64,000 nt of DNA from Micromonospora okii. GTDB taxonomy: Bacteria > Actinomycetota > Actinomycetes > Mycobacteriales > Micromonosporaceae. The position numbers and the translations under genes were made by a program. This document shows positions 23,678 to 31,246 of this stretch, one piece after another. The stretch spans positions 1 through 64,000 of the forward strand of contig NZ_BBZF01000027.1 in assembly GCF_020884795.1 (NCBI RefSeq), in the 5' to 3' direction. The notes beneath the pieces are model-generated. The model was not told the DNA's origin. It was given only the letters and a program-made list of their open reading frames with translations, and searched no databases. How positions within the stretch are numbered: the first letter of the stretch is position 1; every line of letters begins with the position of its first letter.

Positions 23678-23731
23678 GCCGGCGACATGGGGTGGCCTGA
23701 GACGGGCCGAAGGTCCAATGTCGCCGACATT
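23678..23731. repeat. Family C palindromic repeat, copy 2 (short)
   Basis: CCGGCGACAT on the left and AATGTCGCCGACATT on the right are the family core in inverted orientation. The outer GATCGAC occurs only on the right side (about 23744). It sits between convergent genes. Confidence 0.6.
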
Positions 23732-23770
23732 GCGTGGACCCCGGATCGACTGGGTGTTGCTACCCCTGAA

Positions 23771-24328
23771 TCAGTGCTCCGGGCCCAGGTGACTGCGTTC
23801 GCCCTCGTGGTCGAGGATGCATAGGATCTCGGCCGGGCCGCCGTGCGCGCCGAACGCGTGCGGGACCAGGGTGGAGAACTCGGCCGCCTCGTTCGTGCCG
23901 ACGAGGATCGTGCGCTCGCCGAGGCGCAGCTCGATCGTGCCGGAGAGCACGGTGAACCAGTCGCGCCCCGGATGCACCCGCAGGTCGGCCGGCACGCCTC
24001 GGGTGACCCGCATCTTGCTGACGGTCTGGTTGCTGTCGCGGGACAGCAGCCACGTGGTGATGCCGCGTTCGTCGTTGCGGTGCGGGCGGATCACCACGTC
24101 GTCGTCGGCGTCGGACTCGACCAGCCGGTCGAGCGTGGTGCCCAGCACCCGGGCGATCGTGGCGATCTGGTCCAGGGCGATGCGCCGGTGACCGGTCTCG
24201 ATCCGGCTGAGCGTGGACGGGCTGATCAGACAGCGGCCGGCCAGCTCCTCCAACGACCAGCCGCGCGCCATGCGCAGGCTGCGGATTCGCCGCCGGACCA
24301 GGGCCTCCAGATCCGCGTCTTGCTTCAT
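23771..24328 (-). CDS. XRE-family regulator with C-terminal cupin
   Basis: A 185-residue regulator. The helix-turn-helix covers about 10-65 (RSLRMARGWSLEELAGRCLISPSTLSRIETG) and a cupin domain about 100-180 (PADLRVHPGRDWFTVLSGTIELRLGERT). Such proteins sense a small ligand in the cupin and often control an adjacent operon. The ATG at 24328 follows TAGCAT by 7 nt, so it is likely leaderless. It is divergent from the methyltransferase gene, with only 48 bp between starts, so it probably controls that gene and itself. Confidence 0.88.
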   Translation of the reverse strand: MKQDADLEALVRRRIRSLRMARGWSLEELAGRCLISPSTLSRIETGHRRIALDQIATIARVLGTTLDRLVESDADDDVVIRPHRNDERGITTWLLSRDSNQTVSKMRVTRGVPADLRVHPGRDWFTVLSGTIELRLGERTILVGTNEAAEFSTLVPHAFGAHGGPAEILCILDHEGERSHLGPEH

Positions 24329-24335
24329 ACGCAAT

Positions 24336-24369
24336 ATGCTATGCCGATCCAGCAAGAGCTGGCTACTGT
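24336..24369. promoter_or_regulatory. Overlapping divergent leaderless promoters
   Basis: On the minus strand TAGCAT (plus 24336-24341) is 7 nt from the XRE ATG. On the plus strand TACTGT (24364-24369) is 7 nt from the methyltransferase ATG. The two -10 boxes are about 22 bp apart, so one bound regulator would block both. Confidence 0.5.
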
Positions 24370-24376
24370 CGCCGGT

Positions 24377-25162
24377 ATGGCACACGACCACATGATCGAG
24401 TTGCTCGACCTGGACGCCGAGGTCCTCAGCGACTACTTCCGCGAGGTGATCGGCTGGGTCGGCCGCGAGGCTGTCGATCGTCCCCGCATCGTCGACCTGG
24501 GTGCCGGCAGCGGCACCGCCTCTCTGGCACTGGCCCGGCAACTACCCGGCGCCACGGTCACCGCGGTCGACATGTCCCCGGAGATGCTGGCCCACCTGCG
24601 CGGCCGGGCCGCCGCTGCCGGGCTGGGCGACCGGATCCAGACGGTCGAGGCCGACCTTGACCAGCCCTGGCCCGATTTCGGGCCGACCGACGTGATCTGG
24701 GCTGCCGCCTCGATGCACCACCTGGCCCACCCCGCGACGGCGCTCGCGTCGGCGTACGGGGCGCTGCGGCCGGGCGGGCTGCTGGTGATCGCCGAGCTGA
24801 AGTCGTTCCCGCGCTACCTCGCCGGCACAGCGGGCGAGGACGTGGAGCTGCGCGGCCATGCCGCAGCGGCGGAGCGCCGACACGAGGCGGGCATGCACAT
24901 GCACGAGAACTGGGGTGACCGGGCGACCCGGGCCGGGTTCGCGTCGGTGATCGAGCGGCACTTCGACATCGACCTGCGCCCGCCGCTGCCCGCCGCCGCC
25001 ACGCGCTACGCCCAGCTCTCGCTGGCTCGGATGCGGCACGGACTGACGGACCGGCTGTCGGAGGCCGACCTCGCCGCACTGGACGCGATCGTCGCGGGTC
25101 TGGCCGACCGCGACGACCTCGGCGTCCGCACCGAGCGAACGGTCTGGCTGGCCCGCCGCTGA
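24377..25162 (+). CDS. Class I SAM-dependent methyltransferase
   Basis: A 261-residue enzyme. Motif I is VDLGAGSGTASLAL, then AVDMSPEML, a late acidic motif IQTVEADLDQPWPD and DVIWAAASMHHLAHP, which is the SAM fold of the methyltransf-11/25 group. RPGGLLVIAELKSFP follows. A C-terminal region of about 90 residues with several His (RRHEAGMHMHENWG) may form the substrate pocket. The substrate is unknown. I prefer the ATG at 24377; an ATG at 24341 in frame would add 12 residues. A cupin-XRE regulator is divergent. Confidence 0.86.
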   Translation: MAHDHMIELLDLDAEVLSDYFREVIGWVGREAVDRPRIVDLGAGSGTASLALARQLPGATVTAVDMSPEMLAHLRGRAAAAGLGDRIQTVEADLDQPWPDFGPTDVIWAAASMHHLAHPATALASAYGALRPGGLLVIAELKSFPRYLAGTAGEDVELRGHAAAAERRHEAGMHMHENWGDRATRAGFASVIERHFDIDLRPPLPAAATRYAQLSLARMRHGLTDRLSEADLAALDAIVAGLADRDDLGVRTERTVWLARR

Positions 25163-25201
25163 CCGCACGTCCCCGCTCTCTTCGGCCACCGAGGCCACCG
25201 T

Positions 25202-25235
25202 CTCCGGGCGCCCCTGCTGCCGGGTGCGCCCGGAG
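25202..25235 (+). terminator. Hairpin terminator after the methyltransferase
   Basis: CTCCGGGCGC and GCGCCCGGAG form a 10-bp stem with a 14-nt loop. Confidence 0.65.
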
Positions 25236-25239
25236 CCGG

Positions 25240-25292
25240 TTACCGGACGGTACAGGTTTCCTTATCGATCGTTCAGGATCGGGCTCTACACT
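25240..25292 (+). promoter_or_regulatory. icmA control region: two operator-like sites and -10 box
   Basis: TTACCGGACGGTAC (25240-25253) is palindromic (TACCG/CGGTA) and matches the ccr-type site. GATC-GTTCAG-GATC (25267-25280) carries CTGAACGATC on the other strand, a second match. TACACT (25287-25292) is the -10 box, so transcription should start near 25300 and leave a leader of about 30 nt with AGGAGG. Confidence 0.5.
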
Positions 25293-25330
25293 CGGTCCTG
25301 ATGACGAGGACCCGAGGAGGAGCCCCGCGC

Positions 25331-27019
25331 ATGAACGCCGACGAGATCGCCGCCGGACGGGACCGCTGGCAGGCCCGCTACGACGCCGCGCGCAAGCGGG
25401 ACGCCGACTTCACCACGCTCTCCGGGATGCCCGTCGACCCGGTCTACGGCCCGCCGGAGGGCGTCGCGTACCCCGGGTTCGAGCGGATCGGCTGGCCGGG
25501 CGAGTTCCCGTACACCCGGGGGTTGCACCCGACCGGCTACCGGGGGCGGACCTGGACCATCCGGCAGTTCGCCGGCTTCGGCAACGCCCGGCAGACCAAC
25601 GAGCGCTACAAGATGATCCTCGGCGCGGGCGGCGGCGGGCTCTCCGTCGCGTTCGACATGCCCACCCTGATGGGCCGCGACTCCGACGACGCGCAGTCGC
25701 TCGGCGAGGTCGGTCACTGCGGCGTGGCGGTGGACTCGGCCGCCGACATGGAGGTGCTCTTCGACGGCATCGACCTGGCCGGCGTCACCACCTCGATGAC
25801 CATCTCGGGCCCGGCCGTGCCGGTGTTCTGCATGTACCTGGTCGCCGCCGAGCGGCAGGGCGCCGACCTGTCCACCCTGGACGGCACCCTCCAGACGGAC
25901 ATCTTCAAGGAGTACATCGCGCAGAAGGAGTGGCTGTTCGACCCCGAGCCGCACCTGCGCCTGATCGGCGACCTGATGGAGTACTGCGCCCAGCAGATCC
26001 CCCGGTACAAGCCGCTGTCGGTCTCCGGGTACCACATCCGCGAGGCGGGCTCGACCGCCGCGCAGGAGCTGGCGTACACCCTCGCCGACGGCTTCGGCTA
26101 CGTCGAGCTGGGGCTGTCGCGCGGCCTGGACGTGAACGTCTTCGCCCCCGGGCTCAGCTTCTTCTTCGACTCGCACGTGGACTTCTTCGAGGAGATCGCC
26201 AAGTTCCGGGCCGCCCGCCGGATCTGGGCCCGCTGGCTGCGCGACGTCTACGGCGCGACCAGCGAGAAGGCGCTCTGGCTGCGGTTCCACACCCAGACCG
26301 CCGGGGTGTCGCTGACCGCCCAGCAGCCGGTCAACAACGTGGTCCGCACCGCCGTCGAGGCGCTCGCGGCGGTGCTCGGCGGCACCAACTCGCTGCACAC
26401 CAACGCCCTCGACGAGACCCTGGCCCTGCCCACCGACGAGTCCGCCGAGATCGCCCTGCGCACCCAGCAGGTGCTGATGGAGGAGACGGGCGTCGTCAAC
26501 GTGGCCGACCCGCTCGGCGGCTCCTGGTACGTCGAGGCGCTCACCGACCGGATCGAGGCCGAGGCGGAGGAGATCTTCGCGCGGATCCGGCAGCTCGGCG
26601 GCGACGGCCCGCACAAGATCGGCCCGATGACCTCGGGCATCCTGCGCGGCATCGAGGACGGCTGGTTCACCGGCCACATCGCCGAGTCGGCCTTCGTCTA
26701 CCAGCAGGCGCTGGAGAAGGGCGAGAAGAGGATCGTGGGGGTCAACTGCCACACCGGCACCGTCGCCAAGGACCTGGAGATCCTGCGTATCTCGCACGAG
26801 GTGGAGCTGGAACAGCGCCGGATGCTGGCCGAGCGCAAGGCGGCCCGGGACGACGCGGCGGTCACGGCGGCCGTGGCGCGGATGGTCGAGGTCAGCCGCA
26901 CCGGGGAGAACATGATCCCGGCCATGCTCGACGCCGTGCGCGCCGAGGCCACCCTCGGCGAGATCTGCGACGCGCTGCGCGCCGAGTGGGGCGTCTACCG
27001 CGAGCCGGCCCGCTTCTGA
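25331..27019 (+). CDS. icmA: Isobutyryl-CoA mutase large subunit
   Basis: A 562-residue catalytic subunit that interconverts isobutyryl-CoA and n-butyryl-CoA with coenzyme B12. With this start, the diagnostic residues fall exactly at Phe80 (RQFAGFG) and Gln198 (IAQKEWLF), the IcmA positions that replace Tyr89 and Arg207 of methylmalonyl-CoA mutase. It lacks the B12-binding domain, which in this enzyme is the separate subunit IcmB; no such gene is in the window. The ATG at 25331 has AGGAGG 10 nt upstream; the in-frame ATG at 25301 is at the expected transcription start and adds 10 residues. It feeds valine catabolism into the butyryl-CoA pool. A strong terminator follows. Confidence 0.93.
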   Translation: MNADEIAAGRDRWQARYDAARKRDADFTTLSGMPVDPVYGPPEGVAYPGFERIGWPGEFPYTRGLHPTGYRGRTWTIRQFAGFGNARQTNERYKMILGAGGGGLSVAFDMPTLMGRDSDDAQSLGEVGHCGVAVDSAADMEVLFDGIDLAGVTTSMTISGPAVPVFCMYLVAAERQGADLSTLDGTLQTDIFKEYIAQKEWLFDPEPHLRLIGDLMEYCAQQIPRYKPLSVSGYHIREAGSTAAQELAYTLADGFGYVELGLSRGLDVNVFAPGLSFFFDSHVDFFEEIAKFRAARRIWARWLRDVYGATSEKALWLRFHTQTAGVSLTAQQPVNNVVRTAVEALAAVLGGTNSLHTNALDETLALPTDESAEIALRTQQVLMEETGVVNVADPLGGSWYVEALTDRIEAEAEEIFARIRQLGGDGPHKIGPMTSGILRGIEDGWFTGHIAESAFVYQQALEKGEKRIVGVNCHTGTVAKDLEILRISHEVELEQRRMLAERKAARDDAAVTAAVARMVEVSRTGENMIPAMLDAVRAEATLGEICDALRAEWGVYREPARF

Positions 27020-27026
27020 ACGGGTG

Positions 27027-27057
27027 GTCGCCGCACCCTCGGTGGGGGTGCGGCGAC
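27027..27057 (+). terminator. Hairpin terminator after icmA
   Basis: GTCGCCGCACCC and GGGTGCGGCGAC pair perfectly over 12 bp with a 7-nt loop, 8 nt after the stop. Confidence 0.8.
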
Positions 27058-27143
27058 ACGCCCGGTGACCAGCCGCGAGAGTCACATTTGTCGCCGTCGC
27101 GGTTGATCTGAGTTGGGCGGCGGGCGTGCGAGACTAGGTAACC

Positions 27144-28067
27144 ATGAGCGACCCACGGATCACCTCGTCGATCTTCACCCGCGGCGCGGTCGACCTCAGC
27201 GCACTGCGCGGCACCGCACCGGCCTCCACCCGTTCCAGCACCCCGGCCCAGGCCGGTTCACCGTCCGGCCTGCCCGGTGGCGGCGCCCCCGGCGGCAGCG
27301 CCGCCGTGCTCGACGTGACAGAGGCGACCCTCCAGTCCGAGGTGCTCGAACGCTCCATGGCCATGCCCGTCGTGGTCTTCTTCGGCGCGGCCGGCTACCC
27401 GGAGAGCGACGAGTTCGCGCCGGTGCTGGAGCGGCTGGCGGTCGAGGGTGGCGGCGCGTGGGCGCTGGCCCGGGTCGACGTCCAGGACAACCCCCGCATC
27501 GCCCAGATGTTCCAGGTCCAGGGCATCCCCACCGTCTACGCGGTCGTCGGCGGGCGGCCGGTCGACGCGTTCTCCGGGGTGGTCCCCGAGGCCCAGTTGC
27601 GGCAGTGGATCGGCGCCGTGCTCAAGGCCGGCGGGGTCAGCGTCGCCGAGCCGGAGGACCCGCGCCTCGACGAGGCCGACGACGCCCTGATGAGCGGCGA
27701 CCTGGACGCCGCCGAGCGCGCGTACCGGAAGATCCTGGCCGAGTCGCCGGCGGACGCCGCCGCCGAGGCCGGGCTGGCCCAGGTCGGCCTCGCCCGCCGG
27801 GTCGCCGGGGCTGACCCGGGCGCGGCGCTGGCCGCCGCCGACGCCGACCCCGACGACGTGGCCGCCCAGCTCCTCGCCGCCGACGTCGAGGTGCTCAGCG
27901 GCATGGCCGAGCAGGCGTACCAGCGCCTCGTCGGCCTGGTCCGCCGCACCTCCGGCGAGGACCGGGAGAGGGCACGCCAGCACCTCGTCGGCCTCTTCAC
28001 CGTCGCCGGGCCGGACGACCCCGCCGTCGCCTCCGCCCGCCGGGCCCTGGCCAGCGCCCTGTTCTGA
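27144..28067 (+). CDS. Thioredoxin-fold/TPR protein (CnoX/YbbN-like)
   Basis: A 307-residue cytoplasmic protein. After a disordered N-terminus (about 1-50), a thioredoxin fold covers about 55-165 (VVVFFGAAGYPESDEFAPVLERLA, VQGIPTVYAVVGGRPVDAFSG). The CxxC active site is absent: GAAGYPES stands where WCGPC is expected, so it is not a disulfide reductase. TPR-like helices fill 170-307 (ALMSGDLDAAERAYRKILAESP). The layout is that of YbbN/CnoX, a holdase that hands clients to chaperonin or protects them from oxidation. No SD is clear; ACC-ATG follows a TAGGTA. Confidence 0.85.
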   Translation: MSDPRITSSIFTRGAVDLSALRGTAPASTRSSTPAQAGSPSGLPGGGAPGGSAAVLDVTEATLQSEVLERSMAMPVVVFFGAAGYPESDEFAPVLERLAVEGGGAWALARVDVQDNPRIAQMFQVQGIPTVYAVVGGRPVDAFSGVVPEAQLRQWIGAVLKAGGVSVAEPEDPRLDEADDALMSGDLDAAERAYRKILAESPADAAAEAGLAQVGLARRVAGADPGAALAAADADPDDVAAQLLAADVEVLSGMAEQAYQRLVGLVRRTSGEDRERARQHLVGLFTVAGPDDPAVASARRALASALF

Positions 28068-28085
28068 GTTCCGCCGCACGCCAGC

Positions 28086-28109
28086 GCGGGCCGGCGTTCG
28101 CCGGCCCGC
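28086..28109 (+). terminator. Hairpin terminator before the arginase-fold gene
   Basis: GCGGGCCGGCG and CGCCGGCCCGC form an 11-bp stem around TT (9 bp with a realistic loop). Confidence 0.65.
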
Positions 28110-28131
28110 CCGACCACGAGGACGGGAGCCC

Positions 28132-29208
28132 ATGATGCGCCGGATCGCCGTCCTCGACGCGCCGTCCAACCTCGGGCTGCGCCCGCCCACCCCCACCGCC
28201 GTCCCCGGCTGCGCCAAGGCCCCGGGGGCGCTGCGCGACCAGGGCCTCGTGCCCCGGCTGCGGGCCCGCGACGCCGGCTGCCTCACCCCGCCCCGGTACG
28301 ACCCGGGCGACTGGCGTCCCGGCGACGGGGTCTGCCACGCCCCCGAGATCGCCGGGTACTCGGCCGCGCTGGCCGACCGGATCGGGGCGGTCATCGACCG
28401 GGGGGAGTTCCCGCTGGTGCTCGGCGGGGACTGCTCGATCCTGCTCGGCTCCGCGCTGGCCATGCACCGCCTCGGCGAGGCGGTCGGCGGGCGGATCGGG
28501 CTCGTCTTCGTCGACGGCCACTCCGACTTCCGGCACCCCGGCAACGCCTCGTACGTGGGGGCGGCGGCGGGGGAGGACCTGGCCCTGGTGACCGGGCGCG
28601 GGCAGGCCGACCTGGCCGCGATCGAGGGGCGGCGGCCGTACTTCCGGGACGTCGACGTGGTGGTCCTCGGCATCCGCGCCCAGGACGAGTACCGCCTGGA
28701 CCTCCAGGCCGCCGGGATCACGACCCGGCCGGTGCCGGCGCTGCGCGCCGAGGGGGCCGCCCGCACCGCCCAGTGGGCGCGGGAGGAGCTGGCCGACTGC
28801 GCCGGGTACTGGGTGCACATCGACGTGGACGTGCTCGACCCGGCGGTGATGCCGGCGGTGGACGCCCCGGACCCGGGCGGGATCGCCTTCGCCGAGCTGG
28901 AGATCCTGCTCGGCGGGCTGGTGGACACCCCGCACTGCCTCGGCGTCGAGCTGACCGTCTTCGACCCGGACTACGACCCCGACGGGGTGTACGCCGCCGA
29001 GATCGTCAACACGGTCGTGGCCGGGCTGGCCCCGGTGACCGCCCCGGCCGCGCCCCGGCCCCGCCTGTTCCCGGCCGCCCCCCTCGCGTCCGCGCCGCGC
29101 CCCGGGGGCGGGGCGTCGGGCGGCGGGGCCGCTCCGGACGGCGGGGGGCTTCCGCCCGGCCGGGCCGACGCGCCGGACGCCTCGCGGCCCGCCCCCGAGA
29201 TCGCCTGA
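28132..29208 (+). CDS. Arginase/agmatinase-fold ureohydrolase with altered metal ligand
   Basis: A 358-residue enzyme of the ureohydrolase fold. Metal motifs are GGDCS (98-102), FVDGHSDF (126-133, Asp128, His130, Asp132) and HIDVDVLDP (229-237, Asp231, Asp233). The first motif is GGDHS in arginase and agmatinase, so Cys101 replaces one manganese-binding His; DAH is DGH. The fold should act on guanidino or amidino compounds, with substrate uncertain. A Gly/Pro-rich tail of about 45 residues is unusual for the family. GGGAG precedes the tandem ATG. It converges with the oxygenase gene, so it is not in that operon. Confidence 0.8.
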   Translation: MMRRIAVLDAPSNLGLRPPTPTAVPGCAKAPGALRDQGLVPRLRARDAGCLTPPRYDPGDWRPGDGVCHAPEIAGYSAALADRIGAVIDRGEFPLVLGGDCSILLGSALAMHRLGEAVGGRIGLVFVDGHSDFRHPGNASYVGAAAGEDLALVTGRGQADLAAIEGRRPYFRDVDVVVLGIRAQDEYRLDLQAAGITTRPVPALRAEGAARTAQWAREELADCAGYWVHIDVDVLDPAVMPAVDAPDPGGIAFAELEILLGGLVDTPHCLGVELTVFDPDYDPDGVYAAEIVNTVVAGLAPVTAPAAPRPRLFPAAPLASAPRPGGGASGGGAAPDGGGLPPGRADAPDASRPAPEIA

Positions 29209-29267
29209 CCCCCGAAATCGCCTGACCACCGGACCCGCCTGTCTTCGCGCGCCGGGGCCGGCGGCGG

Positions 29268-30062
29268 TCAGGCGAACAGGACCAAGGGCTGCGTCGCGGT
29301 GCGGACGCCGACGAAGCAGGCCGCGGTGACCCGGGCGCCCCGCTCCACCCGCCGGACGCCGTGCACCCGCGCCGCGTCGAACATCAGCAGGTCGCCCTGG
29401 CCCGGCCGGCAGGACCAGACGGGCTCGCCCAGGGCGTCCCGGTCGAGGCCGTAGTCGGCGCGCCGCTCGGCGTCGTACGACCGCTCGTCGCGGTACACGC
29501 CCCAGAAGTCGACGTGGCCGCCGTCCTCCGGCGGGGGCACCTCCAGGTACACGTTCGTGCCGATCCGCCGCCGCAGCCCGTACCCGGCCAGCAGGGGCAC
29601 GTCCCGCTGGTCGATGTGCGGGTTCGCGTGCCCGCCCGCCGGCCACCGCCGGATGATCCCGGGCAGCAGCATCGCGCCCTCGTGGCGGGCCACGGTCGCG
29701 CCGGCCGGCCAGAGCTCGTCGAGGACCAGCCGCAGCCGGTCGAGCGGGGAGAGCCGGCCGGCGAAGATGCGGCCCCGGATCAGCTCGCAGGTGGCGGCGG
29801 CGGTGCGCAGGTAGCGCCGCCGGTTCTCCGCCGACTCCGCCGCCTCCCCCATCGAGGTGCCGATGCTCTGGAAGTCGTCGGTCAGCGTGTAGCTGGCCCG
29901 CTCGCACGCCTCGATGATCGGGGGCAGCGCGGCGCGGCACTCCTCAGCGGGGTGGAAGGCCCGGACCCAGATGGCGTCGACGACGCCCTCGGCCAGGTCG
30001 AGCAGGGTGGCCGTGGTCAGCTCGTCGGCGTGGCGCAGGCCGGCGACCGGCTCAGACCGCAA
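29268..30062 (-). CDS. 2-oxoglutarate/Fe(II)-dependent oxygenase
   Basis: A 264-residue enzyme with the jelly-roll facial triad: His149 and Asp151 in NPHIDQRD, His234 in ARVHGVRR, and Arg244 (ERGARV) to bind 2-oxoglutarate. TNVYLEVPPPEDGG and GDLLMFD are the flanking strands of the fold. It probably hydroxylates an amino acid or peptide; there is no direct evidence for the substrate. The first possible start is TTG at 30062, which overlaps the end of the PhzF gene by 11 bp, so translation is coupled; a later start is possible. It is the last gene of a three-gene operon with the 80-residue ORF and PhzF. Confidence 0.78.
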   Translation of the reverse strand: MRSEPVAGLRHADELTTATLLDLAEGVVDAIWVRAFHPAEECRAALPPIIEACERASYTLTDDFQSIGTSMGEAAESAENRRRYLRTAAATCELIRGRIFAGRLSPLDRLRLVLDELWPAGATVARHEGAMLLPGIIRRWPAGGHANPHIDQRDVPLLAGYGLRRRIGTNVYLEVPPPEDGGHVDFWGVYRDERSYDAERRADYGLDRDALGEPVWSCRPGQGDLLMFDAARVHGVRRVERGARVTAACFVGVRTATQPLVLFA

Positions 30063-30834
30063 GGCGGCCCTCCCAGACCGTGACCGCCTGCCCGGCCAGC
30101 CGGACCCGGTCGCCCCGCCGGGAGAGGCGCAGCGTCCCGCCGCGCGGGGAGAGCTGCGCGGCGAGGAGGTCGTCGGCCTGTCGCCGGGCCGACCACCAGC
30201 TCGCCAGCGTGCAGTGGGCGGAGCCGGTGACCGGGTCCTCCGGCACGCCCACCGCCGGGTAGAAGCACCGGCTGACCACGCGGTCCCCGGCGTCGTCGTA
30301 CGCGGTGACGATCACGCCGCGCACGGGTATCCGGGCGAGCGCCGCGAGGTCGGGGCGCACGCCGCGCACGTCGTCCGGGCCGGGCACCTCCACCAGCAGG
30401 TCGGACACGCCACGGGCCACCGCGACCACGGGCGTCCCGCCGAGCGCCGCCGCCAGCCCGTCCGGCGCGTCGACCGGGGTGGGCGGATCGGCCGGGAAGT
30501 CCATCTCGATCCAGCCGTCGTCTGTGACCGTGCACGTCAGCCGCCCGCTGCGGGTCTCGAACGAGCTGGTCCCGCCGAGCACGTGGGCGGTGGCGAGGGT
30601 GGCGTGCCCGCAGAGGTCCACCTCGACGGCGGGGGTGAACCAGCGCAGGTGCCAGCCGCCGTCCCCGGCGGGCCGGACGAACGCGGTCTCGGAGTGGCGC
30701 ATCTCGGTCGCCACCGCCTGCATCCACTCCGCGTCCCGCTCCTCGTCGAGCAGGACCACCCCGGCGGGGTTGCCCCGGAACGGGGCGTCGGTGAAGGCGT
30801 CGACCACGAAGGCCCGCGCACCCGGGGCCGTCAT
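30052..30834 (-). CDS. PhzF-family isomerase/epimerase-like protein
   Basis: A 260-residue protein of the PhzF fold, two DapF-like lobes. It has VDAFTDAPFRGNPAGVVLL at the N-terminus, the catalytic Glu49 in MRHSETAFV, CGHATLATAHVL in the first lobe and EDPVTGSAHCTLASWW in the second. PhzF acts in phenazine synthesis; most relatives are isomerases of unknown substrate. Start ATG at 30834 overlaps the stop of the 80-residue ORF by 4 bp (ATGA). With the oxygenase it suggests modification of an amino-acid-derived small molecule. The rest of a phenazine cluster is not present. Confidence 0.86.
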   Translation of the reverse strand: MTAPGARAFVVDAFTDAPFRGNPAGVVLLDEERDAEWMQAVATEMRHSETAFVRPAGDGGWHLRWFTPAVEVDLCGHATLATAHVLGGTSSFETRSGRLTCTVTDDGWIEMDFPADPPTPVDAPDGLAAALGGTPVVAVARGVSDLLVEVPGPDDVRGVRPDLAALARIPVRGVIVTAYDDAGDRVVSRCFYPAVGVPEDPVTGSAHCTLASWWSARRQADDLLAAQLSPRGGTLRLSRRGDRVRLAGQAVTVWEGRLAV

Positions 30835-31073
30835 CGGCCCGAGCCGCCCGGCCCGTCGACCGACGCCCAGCCGGCCGCCCGGGGCGCGCCGACCGCGTGC
30901 AGGCCCGGGTTCAGTTCCAGGGTCGACTCGTACGCGTCCGACATCTCCCGGGCGATCTGTCGGGCCAGCTCCGTCTCCCACCCGAGGTGCTCCGTCGGAA
31001 CCGGGCCCGCGACGGGATTCGGAACGATCAGCAGCGGCGCATCGGTGAATGCCCCGTTCTCGCCTGTGGACAT
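30831..31073 (-). CDS. Unrecognised 80-residue protein, first gene of the PhzF operon
   Basis: I do not recognise this 80-residue protein. It is soluble, with LLIVPNPVAGPVPTEHLGWE (14-33), a helix-like middle ELARQIAREMSDAYESTLEL (34-53) and a Gly/Ala-rich end WASVDGPGGSGR. It has no Cys, which argues against a lanthipeptide. The ATG at 31073 has a G-rich sequence (GGGGGGC) 3 nt upstream, and the stop overlaps the phzF-like start as ATGA, so it is almost surely translated. Its place before two modifying enzymes makes a precursor peptide or small partner protein possible, but this is inference. Confidence 0.68.
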   Translation of the reverse strand: MSTGENGAFTDAPLLIVPNPVAGPVPTEHLGWETELARQIAREMSDAYESTLELNPGLHAVGAPRAAGWASVDGPGGSGR

Positions 31074-31246
31074 GGTGCCCCCCGGGTCGCGTCGACGTGG
31101 AAACGTGATACCAGCGTGGCGGTGCTCGATGACCGCGGGCAACGGTCGACTGGTCGGATTATGCGCCGACGGCGGTCGGTGGGATGGCATTCATCCGACA
31201 CCGGCGGGTGCTTGCGCCATTCCCGCAGCGACCCGCGCGCCTTTCC

